From contig NZ_PXOH01000013.1 of NCBI RefSeq assembly GCF_003007785.1, forward strand, positions 1 through 64,000: a stretch of DNA of 64,000 nucleotides, written 5' to 3'. Source of the stretch: Aphanothece hegewaldii CCALA 016 (GTDB lineage: Bacteria > Cyanobacteriota > Cyanobacteriia > Cyanobacteriales > Microcystaceae). Position numbers and translations under genes: made by a program. This document shows positions 17,295 to 26,136 of this stretch, in pieces; positions within the stretch are counted from its first letter, which is position 1, and each line of letters starts with the position of its first letter. Under the pieces are notes generated by a model, which worked only from the letters and a program-made list of their open reading frames with translations, was not told the DNA's origin and searched no databases.

Positions 17295-17308
17295 GTATTA
17301 TAAACTAC
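17295..17308 (+). promoter_or_regulatory. Candidate NtcA box upstream of narB
   Basis: GTA-TTATAAAC-TAC, exact GTA-N8-TAC consensus of the global nitrogen regulator NtcA. The next clear -10-like hexamer (TATAAA, 17351) is further away than the canonical 22-nt spacing, so the exact promoter geometry is unsettled. Chance hits to this short motif are common (about 20 per 64 kb by my estimate); position is what supports it. Confidence 0.5.
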
Positions 17309-17397
17309 ATCTTGCCGAGAGAAATCTAAAGACGATCAAAATAGACAGACTATAAAAAATCGTAACCATTAACCAACGGAACGAAAAGCAAAATTCT

Positions 17398-19680
17398 ATG
17401 ACTGACTCAGTAAAAACCTTATGTCCTTATTGTGGTGTGGGATGTGGACTAGAAGTCACCCCCCCAGCAGGCTCAGGTAGAGCCACCAATCGAGATAGTC
17501 AAGGAAACCCGATCTGGAAAGTAGTAGGCGATCGCTCTCATCCGTCGAGTCAGGGAATGGTCTGTGTAAAAGGTGCAACAATTGCGGAATCGCTCGACAA
17601 AGACCGTTTAAAATATCCCATGATGCGGGACTCACTCACAGAGCCTTTTCGTCGCGTCAGTTGGGATCAAGCTTTGGACCAGATCACCCAACAAATTCAA
17701 TCGGTCTTAGCCACACAAGGGGCTGACGCAGTTTGTATGTATGGTTCAGGTCAATTTCAGACTGAAGATTACTATGTCGCTCAGAAGCTCATTAAAGGCT
17801 GTTTAGGAACCAATAATTTTGATGCTAACTCTCGTCTGTGTATGTCATCCGCCGTCGCTGGTTATATCCAAAGCTTGGGATCAGACGGGCCGCCCTGTTG
17901 TTATGATGACCTAGAATTAACCGATTGTGCTTTCCTAATTGGCACTAATACCGCCGAATGTCATCCCATTGTTTTTAACCGTCTTCACAAATATCTCAAA
18001 AAGAACACACGGGCAAAACTAATCGTTGTTGATCCGCGAACCACCAAAACAGCCGAAGCAGCAACCCTTCATCTTGCCATCAAACCAGGGACCGATATAG
18101 ATTTACTGAACGGAATCGCACATCTTTTAATGCGTTGGGGTAAATTTGATACCTTTTTCATCGATGAATGTACAACTGGTTTTACTCAATACGCAGAAGT
18201 CATCCGCTACTATACCCCCGAAGTGGTCGCCCGTAAATGCGGAATTCGCATCGATCATTTAGAAGAAGCCGCCAAATACTGGGCAGAATCAGAAAATGTC
18301 CTATCACTTTGGTCAATGGGTGTCAATCAGTCCTCGGAAGGAACCGCCAAAGTTTGCTCAATTATTAATCTACACCTGATGACGGGAAATATCGGTAAAC
18401 CAGGGGCTGGCCCTTTTTCTCTGACAGGACAACCGAATGCAATGGGAGGACGAGAAGCGGGAGGACTCAGCCACCTGTTACCTGGATATCGTTCTATCAA
18501 AAATGCTCAACATCGAACCGAAATCGAAAAACTCTGGAATCTGCCAGAAAATAGGATTTCATCATTTCCGGGGCGAGATGTTTGGCGTATGATTACCGGT
18601 TTAGAAACTGGGGATGTCGGTTTCTTATGGATTGCGGCAACCAATCCCGCCGTTAGTATGCCTGATCTAGAACGAACAAAAGCGGCTTTACTCAAGTCTC
18701 CTTTTACCGTGTATCAGGATGCTTATGATCCCACTGAAACCGCCGCCTATGCTCATGTTTTACTTCCGGCTGCACAATGGGGAGAAAAAACCGGTACAAT
18801 GACCAACTCAGAACGAGTAGTCACCCTCTGTCCTAAATTTCGTGAACCCCTAGGAGAAGCAAAACCAGATTGGGAGATTTTTGCAGAAGTAGGTCGTCGT
18901 TTAGGTTTTACCGAACAGTTTAACTTTAAAACATCGGCTGAGGTACATCGAGAATTTGTACAACTTACTCATCGTCGTCCTTGTGATATGACGGGTTTAA
19001 GTTATGAACGTTTGCAGCAAGAAGGACCTATTCAATGGCCATGTTCAATAGAAGAATTAAAACAGACCAACAATTCTTTAAATAATACTACGCCAGGATT
19101 ATTTTCTGGATTATTTAAAGGAAAAGACGAAAAAACCAAAGCAAAACGCCTTTATACTAATTGGAAGTTTAACACACCCGATGGACGTGCTAAATTTGTC
19201 GCTTTCCATGCCAAAGGTTTAGCAGAAATTCCCGATGCACAATATCCATTTGTTTTAACAGTGGGTAGACTTTATGGACATTGGCACACTATGACTCGCA
19301 CGGGACGGATTGAGAAAATCAATAAAATGCACCCCTTACCATTTATTGAAATTCATCCCAAAGATGCAGAAAGATTGGGCTTTAAAGAAGGACAATTAAT
19401 AGAAGTGCGATCGCGTCGAGGAAAGGCACAGTTTCCCGCTATGATTACTAAAGCAATTACTCCTGGCTGTGTTTTTGTTCCCATGCACTGGGGCGCACTT
19501 TGGGCGGATGATGCTGAAGCTAATAGCCTAACTCATCCAGAATCTTGTCCAATTTCCCTAGAACCTGAGTTAAAAGCTTGTGCGGTTCAACTTGTAGCGG
19601 TTACAGCTTTACCGAAAACCGAAAACAGTCAACCTACCCAATCTACTCTAACAGCCCAACTTGCTTCTATGTCTCATTAA
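17398..19680 (+). CDS. narB: Ferredoxin-dependent assimilatory nitrate reductase
   Basis: 760 residues. It reduces nitrate to nitrite using reduced ferredoxin. The N-terminal [4Fe-4S] ligands are Cys9, Cys12, Cys16 (CPYCGVGC) and Cys56 (GMVCVKG). The molybdenum ligand is Cys148 in SRLCMSSAV. Molybdopterin-guanine-dinucleotide-binding segments follow ([50 protein letters not shown]), and the C-terminal MopB-CT domain includes [13 protein letters not shown]. No NADH-binding or cytochrome part is present, as expected for the cyanobacterial type. narM follows at 13 bp. The leader carries NtcA-like and NtcB-like sites. nirA and nitrate transporter genes are not adjacent. Confidence 0.96.
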   Translation: MTDSVKTLCPYCGVGCGLEVTPPAGSGRATNRDSQGNPIWKVVGDRSHPSSQGMVCVKGATIAESLDKDRLKYPMMRDSLTEPFRRVSWDQALDQITQQIQSVLATQGADAVCMYGSGQFQTEDYYVAQKLIKGCLGTNNFDANSRLCMSSAVAGYIQSLGSDGPPCCYDDLELTDCAFLIGTNTAECHPIVFNRLHKYLKKNTRAKLIVVDPRTTKTAEAATLHLAIKPGTDIDLLNGIAHLLMRWGKFDTFFIDECTTGFTQYAEVIRYYTPEVVARKCGIRIDHLEEAAKYWAESENVLSLWSMGVNQSSEGTAKVCSIINLHLMTGNIGKPGAGPFSLTGQPNAMGGREAGGLSHLLPGYRSIKNAQHRTEIEKLWNLPENRISSFPGRDVWRMITGLETGDVGFLWIAATNPAVSMPDLERTKAALLKSPFTVYQDAYDPTETAAYAHVLLPAAQWGEKTGTMTNSERVVTLCPKFREPLGEAKPDWEIFAEVGRRLGFTEQFNFKTSAEVHREFVQLTHRRPCDMTGLSYERLQQEGPIQWPCSIEELKQTNNSLNNTTPGLFSGLFKGKDEKTKAKRLYTNWKFNTPDGRAKFVAFHAKGLAEIPDAQYPFVLTVGRLYGHWHTMTRTGRIEKINKMHPLPFIEIHPKDAERLGFKEGQLIEVRSRRGKAQFPAMITKAITPGCVFVPMHWGALWADDAEANSLTHPESCPISLEPELKACAVQLVAVTALPKTENSQPTQSTLTAQLASMSH

Positions 19681-19693
19681 AGAATGTCTAATT

Positions 19694-20146
19694 ATGGCTC
19701 ATTTTTTCCAATTTGAAGCAGATTTCGCGGAATCACTGCGGTGTATTCCGATGCTGGTTAGGATGAAACTTGATACTTGCGGTGTGAAGTTAAAACTAAC
19801 TCATTGGAATCAGTTTACCCCAGAAGAACGACAAACATTAGTGACAATGGCTTGTCTGACTCCAGAAGAAATACAAGCTTATCGCACTTTTGTACAACAA
19901 TTAGTTACATCAAAAATCGGTCAACCCGCCGGAGAATTACCCACTGAAGAACATCCACCTTGGCTAAATCATAAAGTCATTCCCGAAATGGTTTTAGAAA
20001 AAGCAACAGAAGTTAATGTAACAATTACGCCGCAACAATGGGAAAACTTAACCCCTCTAGAACGTTTTGCTTTAATTAAATTAAGTCGCAAGAGTCATGA
20101 AAACCAGAATTTTTACCCCGCATTAAAGGAATTTAAGTTAATTTAA
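19694..20146 (+). CDS. narM: Nitrate reductase maturation protein NarM
   Basis: 150 residues from the ATG at 19694; the frame is open upstream to 19661 but that part overlaps narB. It matches the nitrate-reductase-associated protein family of cyanobacteria: FQFEADFAESLRCIPMLVRMKLD, LTHWNQFTPEERQTLV, and a repeat-like second half (ITPQQWENLTPLERFALIKLSR). In Synechococcus NarM is needed for active NarB, probably in cofactor insertion. It is directly downstream of narB, so co-transcribed and probably under the same nitrogen control. Confidence 0.93.
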   Translation: MAHFFQFEADFAESLRCIPMLVRMKLDTCGVKLKLTHWNQFTPEERQTLVTMACLTPEEIQAYRTFVQQLVTSKIGQPAGELPTEEHPPWLNHKVIPEMVLEKATEVNVTITPQQWENLTPLERFALIKLSRKSHENQNFYPALKEFKLI

Positions 20147-20188
20147 GCTGTTTTTACGTTTTTGAAGAAACAAAAATTAACGAGAAAA

Positions 20189-20202
20189 GTAGTTTGTGAT
20201 AC
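20189..20202 (+). promoter_or_regulatory. Candidate NtcA box upstream of the ureide operon
   Basis: GTA-GTTTGTGA-TAC, exact consensus, 59 bp before the ATG of the next gene. A -10-like TACTTT lies at 20230-20235, with 27 bp between box and hexamer where 22-23 is usual. Two NtcA-like boxes ahead of two adjacent nitrogen operons support each other. Confidence 0.5.
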
Positions 20203-20260
20203 CTAACGCTGTCAACAATTTTGTCACTCTACTTTCATCAACCTGTTATTTGGGTAAATC

Positions 20261-20650
20261 ATGACTGAAACGGTCTATCTTGCTGTAAATGGCGGATTAA
20301 TGCGGGGAATGGATGCTAACGAAAGATTAATCGCGGTTAATGCAACTTTTGTTCAAGAAGCGACAACCGATCCCATATACCGTCTGTTTACGATTGATGA
20401 TCGCTATCCCGCTATGCTGAGAGTATCAGAGGGTGGAAATGCGATCGCTGTTGAAATTTGGGCTATTCCTCAAGAGGGTTTAGCTGAAGTTTTAATCGGA
20501 GAACCCCCAGGATTATCTATTGGAAAAGTTCGTTTAGCAGACGGTAAAGAAGTTTTAGGAGTCCTGGGCGAAGCGATCATGTGTACTCAAGAACGAGAAA
20601 TTACACAATATGGCGGTTGGAGAAAATACTTAGCACACGTAGGAGTTTAA
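20261..20650 (+). CDS. Stand-alone allophanate hydrolase C-terminal-like domain
   Basis: 129 residues. It resembles the C-terminal domain of allophanate hydrolase (AtzF), a gamma-glutamylcyclotransferase-like fold, and not the amidase domain. Matching features are [20 protein letters not shown], the YRLFTIDD turn, [18 protein letters not shown], and [20 protein letters not shown]. In AtzF this domain completes decarboxylation or hydrolysis of allophanate-derived product. Here it has no amidase partner in cis. It is 2 bp from the following cysteine hydrolase gene, so the two almost certainly form an operon. The role in urea or biuret-type nitrogen use is inferred. Confidence 0.75.
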   Translation: MTETVYLAVNGGLMRGMDANERLIAVNATFVQEATTDPIYRLFTIDDRYPAMLRVSEGGNAIAVEIWAIPQEGLAEVLIGEPPGLSIGKVRLADGKEVLGVLGEAIMCTQEREITQYGGWRKYLAHVGV

Positions 20651-20652
20651 TC

Positions 20653-21333
20653 ATGGGCTGTTATATTGAAGCAAATCCTTATTCCTATCCCTATAATGGT
20701 GATTTACGCCCAGAAAACACGGTTTTGATCATTATTGATATGCAGACGGATTTCTGTGGAATTGGCGGATATGTCGATCAGATGGGTTATGATTTATCTT
20801 TGACTCGTGCGCCGATCGAACCAATACGAAAATTACTTGCGATCTTGCGCGAAAAAGGCTTTCATATCATACATACCCGCGAAGGACATCGTAGTGATTT
20901 AGCCGACTTACCCGACAATAAACGCTGGCGTAGTCGTCAAATAGGTGCAGGAATCGGCGATGTTGGTCCCTGTGGTAAGATTTTAGTACGAGGTGAGCAT
21001 GGATGGGAAATTATCCCAGAATTAGCCCCAATACATGGAGAAACGATTATAGATAAACCGGGTAAAGGCTCATTTTATGCCACTGATTTAGATCTCATTC
21101 TCAAAGGAAAAGGAATTCAAAATATTTTACTAGCAGGAATTACTACCGATGTTTGCGTTCATACGACAATGAGAGATGCAAATGATCGAGGGTACGAATG
21201 TTTGTTACTTTCTGATTGTACAGGAGCAACAGACGAAGGAAATCATTTAGCTGCTCTTAAGATGGTTACAATGCAAGGAGGGGTTTTTGGTGCGGTGGCT
21301 GACTCAGAAGCAGTAATTAAAGCAATTTCTTAG
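20653..21333 (+). CDS. Isochorismatase-family cysteine hydrolase, biuret/ureidoacrylate hydrolase-like
   Basis: 226 residues from the ATG at 20653. Catalytic triad of the family: Asp29 (IIIDMQTDF), Lys in [10 protein letters not shown] (about 135) and Cys168 ([14 protein letters not shown]), with the usual cis-peptide next to it (AGITTDV). Length and the N-terminal [19 protein letters not shown] resemble RutB (ureidoacrylate amidohydrolase) and BiuH (biuret hydrolase). The operon partner is an allophanate-hydrolase-like domain, and biuret hydrolysis yields allophanate, so biuret or a related ureide is my favoured substrate. This is inference; other amides are possible. Confidence 0.8.
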   Translation: MGCYIEANPYSYPYNGDLRPENTVLIIIDMQTDFCGIGGYVDQMGYDLSLTRAPIEPIRKLLAILREKGFHIIHTREGHRSDLADLPDNKRWRSRQIGAGIGDVGPCGKILVRGEHGWEIIPELAPIHGETIIDKPGKGSFYATDLDLILKGKGIQNILLAGITTDVCVHTTMRDANDRGYECLLLSDCTGATDEGNHLAALKMVTMQGGVFGAVADSEAVIKAIS

Positions 21334-21334
21334 A

Positions 21335-22159
21335 TTATCTCACCTTTTCTTCTGTTACTAACGTCGCTCCGAGCCATTCTCCTTTCTCGCTATAACTTCT
21401 AATAATGCGCTGTCGTCGTGTGGGAGAAAGTAACCAACCCATTTCTAAAACAAAACGATGACGCGGTTTAACCGTTAATGGGGCGTTAATTGATGCACCA
21501 TCGGGTAATAATAAAATCTGTATTTGCAACTCGCTTTCTTCAAAGAGTAACCGCGATCCATCGATTCTAGCACTAGAACGAATCGTCATTCCTTCCCCAT
21601 AGGTTAATTGTTGAGTAAGACCCTCGCTTCCTTGACGTTCTATACTAAGATGAGTCTGATATTTTTCTGGCGATCGTAAATCAGGATAAATTGTCGTGGC
21701 TTCTCCTTGCCAAGTTCCTAACAATTGATCTACTGTAAGTAAAGGTCGTTCTGGCTCGCTTGTATTGGCTAATTTTTCCCGAATCAGGGTAATTTTATTA
21801 AGTTGACTATCGTTATTGAATAAAATGACTATTCTTAAGCGTCTTTGTTGTTCGATTAATCCAAATTCTGCACCAAACTCGGAAAATGGCCCCCATTGCA
21901 TGGAACCTTGAGAAAAAGCCCCATTTTCAAAAAATAAAATGCTACGATTTAAAGAACGATAATCTAATACTAAATCTTGTGGCGGTTTATCTGGATAAAA
22001 ACGACGTACAACTTGATGAATAAGTGTGTTGTTTTCCAACCCTTCTAAAGAAACCATCGTCGCTGTATCTTCTATTATTTCCCCAGTTAGAGATAAGCGA
22101 GTAAATGATCCCTGCCATTCACCAAGATTTTTAAGTAGACATTCCCATTGAGTAAGCAT
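21335..22159 (-). CDS. DUF3598 lipocalin-like cyanobacterial protein
   Basis: 274 residues, soluble. The start [19 protein letters not shown] is typical of the DUF3598 family, and the sequence contains two related halves: [11 protein letters not shown] near residue 12 and [16 protein letters not shown] near 146, each opening a lipocalin/FABP-like beta-barrel. The C-terminus ends [25 protein letters not shown]. Members bind unknown hydrophobic ligands or lipids; some are associated with phycobilin lyase-like folds. It converges on the cysteine hydrolase with 1 bp between stops and is divergent from panD. Confidence 0.8.
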   Translation of the reverse strand: MLTQWECLLKNLGEWQGSFTRLSLTGEIIEDTATMVSLEGLENNTLIHQVVRRFYPDKPPQDLVLDYRSLNRSILFFENGAFSQGSMQWGPFSEFGAEFGLIEQQRRLRIVILFNNDSQLNKITLIREKLANTSEPERPLLTVDQLLGTWQGEATTIYPDLRSPEKYQTHLSIERQGSEGLTQQLTYGEGMTIRSSARIDGSRLLFEESELQIQILLLPDGASINAPLTVKPRHRFVLEMGWLLSPTRRQRIIRSYSEKGEWLGATLVTEEKVR

Positions 22160-22196
22160 AACTTTAAGATTATTAATGGATTATAAAAAGAAGAAT

Positions 22197-22676
22197 ATGG
22201 GAACCATTAAATTAATGCACGCCAAACTCCATCAAGTTCGGGTGACAGAAGCCAATGTTAATTATATCGGGAGTATTACCATTGATCAAAATTTAATTGA
22301 ACAAGTTGGCATTCTTCCCCTCGAAGAAGTGGAGATTGTTAATTTAAGCAATGGGAAACGCTTTTCTACCTATGTTTTTCCAGGGAAACGAGGAAGCGGT
22401 GAAGTTTGCCCCAATGGAGGTGCTGCTTTACTCTGCTCTAGAGGAGATATTTTAATTATTTATGCGTATGAAATGCGAGAACGCGCCGAAGTTTTAAAAA
22501 ATGGGCATCAAGCCAAAGTTTTAGTCGCCGATGAAAACAATAATTGTCAGCAGTTTTTCGAGCAATCTTTAATCCCTAATTCTGAGCATCAAGAGGTAGA
22601 ATTCCATTCTGTAGAAACGATTACAAGGATTTCTGGACATAATAAATTTGAGCATTTTTATTCTTATTTTATTTAA
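22197..22676 (+). CDS. panD: Aspartate 1-decarboxylase proenzyme
   Basis: 159 residues from the ATG at 22197. It makes beta-alanine for pantothenate. The self-processing site Gly25-Ser26 is in YIGSITID; cleavage creates the pyruvoyl group. Other family landmarks: the [10 protein letters not shown] start, [22 protein letters not shown] and [10 protein letters not shown]. Classical PanD is about 126 residues; this one runs some 30 residues further (after ADENNN, a polar tail with [12 protein letters not shown] and [11 protein letters not shown]). The tail might be a species-specific addition. It is monocistronic. Confidence 0.93.
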   Translation: MGTIKLMHAKLHQVRVTEANVNYIGSITIDQNLIEQVGILPLEEVEIVNLSNGKRFSTYVFPGKRGSGEVCPNGGAALLCSRGDILIIYAYEMRERAEVLKNGHQAKVLVADENNNCQQFFEQSLIPNSEHQEVEFHSVETITRISGHNKFEHFYSYFI

Positions 22677-22959
22677 TAAATATCAACAATTTTATTAATA
22701 AAAATAATTAAGTTTTTTAAATTGGTTATTAAAGCTTTACACCAGTCCGCATTAGGATTCAATTCCGCATTTTCTATAATAAGTCAATTTGAATCGAGCC
22801 TTATCAAAATTTTTACTTTATTTTTATATATTCATGGTTAAGATGCGTGAATTCACTGATTAACTAAGTTGTGATTTCTGCACTTAAATAAATGACATTG
22901 TTTTTTTATAGCTGTGTTATTATAGCGGACAAAATTTTAGGCTCAGGACACATTAAACA

Positions 22960-25890
22960 ATGATTAATTTTACTAATGTCACGAACAGTGCTGGTATTAC
23001 TTGGACTGGAGAAAGAGGAGGTTTATCTTCAGCTTGGACAGACTTCAATGGGGATGGACTACCTGACTTATGGCTTACCTTTCATAGTGTCAGTTTTCCA
23101 AACTCAAGACCCAAACTTTTTATCAATAATGGAAATGGAACATTTACAGAAATAGGCTCTGAGCTTTTTGGAGGATTTAAATTTTATTCTGATGCACATG
23201 GCTCGGCTTGGGCAGATTTCGATAATGATGGGGATCAAGATGTATTTAATATTGTAGGAGGCGATCGAGGTACGGGCGCAGATCCTAGTCTTTTTTTTAT
23301 TAATCAGGATGGAACACTTAAAGAAAATGCCGCACAATTGGGAGTAGATTTTCCCGATGGACGGGGTCGATCGCCATTATGGTTGGATTGGAATAACGAT
23401 GGAAAATTAGATTTATTGCAGCTTAATGAAACACGTTCTGATGGACAAGCACCGACTACTTTATTTGAGCAGACTAGCAATGGTTTTATTGATATTAATA
23501 ATTCGACTGAACTCCCTGCGATCAGTGCTGATTATGCTCAAATGACGGACTTATTTAATGATGGAAAACTAGATCTTATATTTAGCCATCAGGGAGATAT
23601 ACCTTGGCAGATCTATACCAGAAATAATGAAGTTTTTCAAAATATTAGCTCTCAGTTTCCTATTTTTAGAGAAATTAGAGATTTTGCCATTGCTGACTTT
23701 AACGGCGATTTAGTGAACGATATTTTCGCTGTTCGCTCCTCGGTGCTAATAGAAACTACTGAGTCTCAGGTATTCCAGGGAGAGCCTAATGTGGCTTTTG
23801 CTCAACTAAAAGCCAATGCAGGACAAGCGGGAGTCAGCTTTATTACATCAGGAAATGTGACCTTTGATTTTTCGCGTCGTAAAGATGAATTAAAAATTGA
23901 AACCGCCAATATTTATCTTGGTGCGAATGGAATTAATCCATCAAGCCAAGCCTTGATCTCGTCAAATTCCTCTAATAGCTGTGGGTGTGCTACTTGTCAA
24001 GCTAGTGCCTTGACTTTATCTCAAGCTTTGACTTTATCGCCCAATGATCCTAATGTCATCGGAATTAAAAACATAACCTCTAGTTCTCCAGCAGGACTAT
24101 ATATTGGTTACGATCCTGCGACGCAAACCTGGCAAGCGGTTAACTTAAACAGCAGTGGCACTAAGCAAATTCAATTAATGATTGAGACCGCTAACCCTCT
24201 ATCTAACTTAACTTCAATAGGCTTTACGAATCCCGATTTATCAACCGTTGGGGCATTACAACCCGTTTTTGTCACTTATGATCCTCAAACGGGAAAATAT
24301 GTAAACCGCGCCTTAGCCGCAGGACTAAATATGTCCATTGCGGGTAAATCTGTGACAAGTGGCGACTTTGATAACGATGGAGATATTGATATTTTCGTGG
24401 TTCGTGCTAGTCTTGTTGGTGTAGGTAATCTTCTTTACGAAAACCAAGGGAATGGAACTTTTATTGAGGTTCCCCAAGCGGCAGGTGCGACGATCGCTCC
24501 ATTAGGGGCTCATTATGGTCAATTTAATGTCCTTTTGAATGCCGTTACTGCTGATTACGATCAAGATGGATTTCTTGATATTTACGTTTCTCATTCTAGC
24601 CGAGAAGCTACCCAAAAAAATTATCTTGGACTGCCGCCCCAACTTTATAAAAATCAGGGTAATAGCAATTCATGGCTCGAAATTGACTTAGAAGGGGTCG
24701 TCTCTAACCGCGATGGCATTGGTGCTAAAGTTTTTGTGACTGCGGGAGGCAAAACCCAACTACGCGAACAGAATGGCGGGCGACATCAATATGGACAAAA
24801 CTTTCAGCGTCTGCACTTTGGCTTAGGTAGTAATACTGTAGTTGACAAAATTGAGATTCAATGGCCTTCAGGAATTATTCAGGAGATGAGAAATGTATCC
24901 GCCAATCAAATTTTAGACATTGTTGAATCAACCTCTAGTCTGACCCCACAAACGATTAACGGCACACTTAATAATGACAGTCTCGTTGGTGGAATAACGA
25001 AAGATACAATAATAGGTTATCAGGGAAATGATTTACTGATCGGTAATGCAGGTAACGATCTATTGGAGGGTAACATCGGTAATGACACCTTAGATGGGAG
25101 TGCGGGGAATGATACCTTAATTGGTGGTAATGAAAACGATTCTCTCATGGGCGGTAGTGGCAAAGATCAACTTGAGGGTGGTAATGGAAACGATACTCTT
25201 AATGGTGGGTTTGGTAAAGATACCCTCATTGGCGGCAAAGGAAATGATATTTATGTCGTGGACGATCCTGATGATGTCATTATTGAAAATAGTAATCAAG
25301 GGAGAGATACCGTCGAGACGACCCTTTCTTCTTGGACGTTGGGCGATAATCTAGAAAATCTTACCTTAAGCAGTAGCTCTTCTTTTGAGAAGCTAACCAT
25401 CAATTTTGTGGTCAATGGGACAGGAAATAATCTCAATAATAAGATTATTGGTAATCAGAATCCAAATCTTTTAGCGGGTAAGAATGGCCATGATACTCTC
25501 ATGGGCGGTCATGGCAATGATACTCTCACGGGCGGTCATGGCAATGATACTCTCACGGGCGGTCGAAACGCAGACCAATTTACTTTTAATAACGCCAACG
25601 AACAGGATGACACGATTACTGATTTTAAGAAATATCAAGGCGATAAAATTGTTGTCTCTGCTGCTGGTTTTGCTGGGGGACTTGTTCTTGGTGTTCTAAA
25701 TAAAAACCAATTTCTTTCAGGTAAAGGAATTAAAGAAGCTGCTACTACCACGCAACGCATTATTTATAATACGACCAAAGGTACGTTGTTCTTTGATGCC
25801 GATGGGAGTGATAGTACTTCAATTCCTATTAAAATAGCAACTCTAAGTGGTGCGCCTTCTTTAGTTAATACCGATATTTTAGTCATCTAA
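22960..25890 (+). CDS. Large secreted FG-GAP / ASPIC-UnbV / RTX protein, paralogue A
   Basis: 976 residues, acidic, no classical signal peptide. Residues about 1-255 hold FG-GAP/VCBS calcium repeats ([44 protein letters not shown]). About 260-430 is a linking domain with an odd Cys341-Gly-Cys343-x2-Cys346. A second FG-GAP block follows ([22 protein letters not shown]), then an ASPIC/UnbV domain ([26 protein letters not shown]). From about 668 it has two sets of RTX nonapeptides (GGxGxDxL). The C-terminal 100 residues match RTX-associated type I export ends ([24 protein letters not shown], final hydrophobics). Probably a calcium-stabilised extracellular protein. Confidence 0.85.
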   Translation: MINFTNVTNSAGITWTGERGGLSSAWTDFNGDGLPDLWLTFHSVSFPNSRPKLFINNGNGTFTEIGSELFGGFKFYSDAHGSAWADFDNDGDQDVFNIVGGDRGTGADPSLFFINQDGTLKENAAQLGVDFPDGRGRSPLWLDWNNDGKLDLLQLNETRSDGQAPTTLFEQTSNGFIDINNSTELPAISADYAQMTDLFNDGKLDLIFSHQGDIPWQIYTRNNEVFQNISSQFPIFREIRDFAIADFNGDLVNDIFAVRSSVLIETTESQVFQGEPNVAFAQLKANAGQAGVSFITSGNVTFDFSRRKDELKIETANIYLGANGINPSSQALISSNSSNSCGCATCQASALTLSQALTLSPNDPNVIGIKNITSSSPAGLYIGYDPATQTWQAVNLNSSGTKQIQLMIETANPLSNLTSIGFTNPDLSTVGALQPVFVTYDPQTGKYVNRALAAGLNMSIAGKSVTSGDFDNDGDIDIFVVRASLVGVGNLLYENQGNGTFIEVPQAAGATIAPLGAHYGQFNVLLNAVTADYDQDGFLDIYVSHSSREATQKNYLGLPPQLYKNQGNSNSWLEIDLEGVVSNRDGIGAKVFVTAGGKTQLREQNGGRHQYGQNFQRLHFGLGSNTVVDKIEIQWPSGIIQEMRNVSANQILDIVESTSSLTPQTINGTLNNDSLVGGITKDTIIGYQGNDLLIGNAGNDLLEGNIGNDTLDGSAGNDTLIGGNENDSLMGGSGKDQLEGGNGNDTLNGGFGKDTLIGGKGNDIYVVDDPDDVIIENSNQGRDTVETTLSSWTLGDNLENLTLSSSSSFEKLTINFVVNGTGNNLNNKIIGNQNPNLLAGKNGHDTLMGGHGNDTLTGGHGNDTLTGGRNADQFTFNNANEQDDTITDFKKYQGDKIVVSAAGFAGGLVLGVLNKNQFLSGKGIKEAATTTQRIIYNTTKGTLFFDADGSDSTSIPIKIATLSGAPSLVNTDILVI
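25483..25563 (+). repeat. 27-bp tandem repeat inside the RTX block of paralogue A
   Basis: Three head-to-tail 27-bp units, each coding one 9-residue RTX turn pair (HGNDTLTGG type). The second and third (25510-25536 and 25537-25563) are identical; the first differs at four positions. The paralogous gene lacks this expansion, so it is recent. Confidence 0.85.
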
Positions 25891-26136
25891 TCTCTAAAGT
25901 TCGATTGTTCCCACCAAAAAATAAGTTTTTTTGTACTATTGTGATATCCTAACGATATTATAACTTACGCCTCACTTTAATAAATAATATTATTCAAATA
26001 GATGACGATTAAGTAATGATGTGTAATCATGGCATTTAGATAAATAACTTAATCATGTATATAGTTAGACAGATTACTTTGTTTAATGACTAAATTTGTG
26101 TGAAAATACTGACAAAAAAACAAATAAAATTAAACT

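Larger units (their letters stand above)
16956..17397 (+). promoter_or_regulatory. narB upstream region (442 bp, no gene)
   Basis: No coding frame seen. It contains, in order, an NtcB-like TGCA-N5-TGCA (17244-17256), an imperfect palindrome around TCCCAAAGTGGGA (17259-17283), an NtcA-like GTA-N8-TAC (17295-17308) and a TATAAA at 17351-17356. All lie within 160 bp of the narB ATG, consistent with a nitrogen-controlled promoter. The more distant part (16956-17230) is AT-rich with nothing I can name. Confidence 0.6.

Noticed and set aside
22677..22959. Small genes or sites in the gap before paralogue A
   Set aside because: Only AT-rich sequence with chance short frames; no ribosome site or motif stands out.
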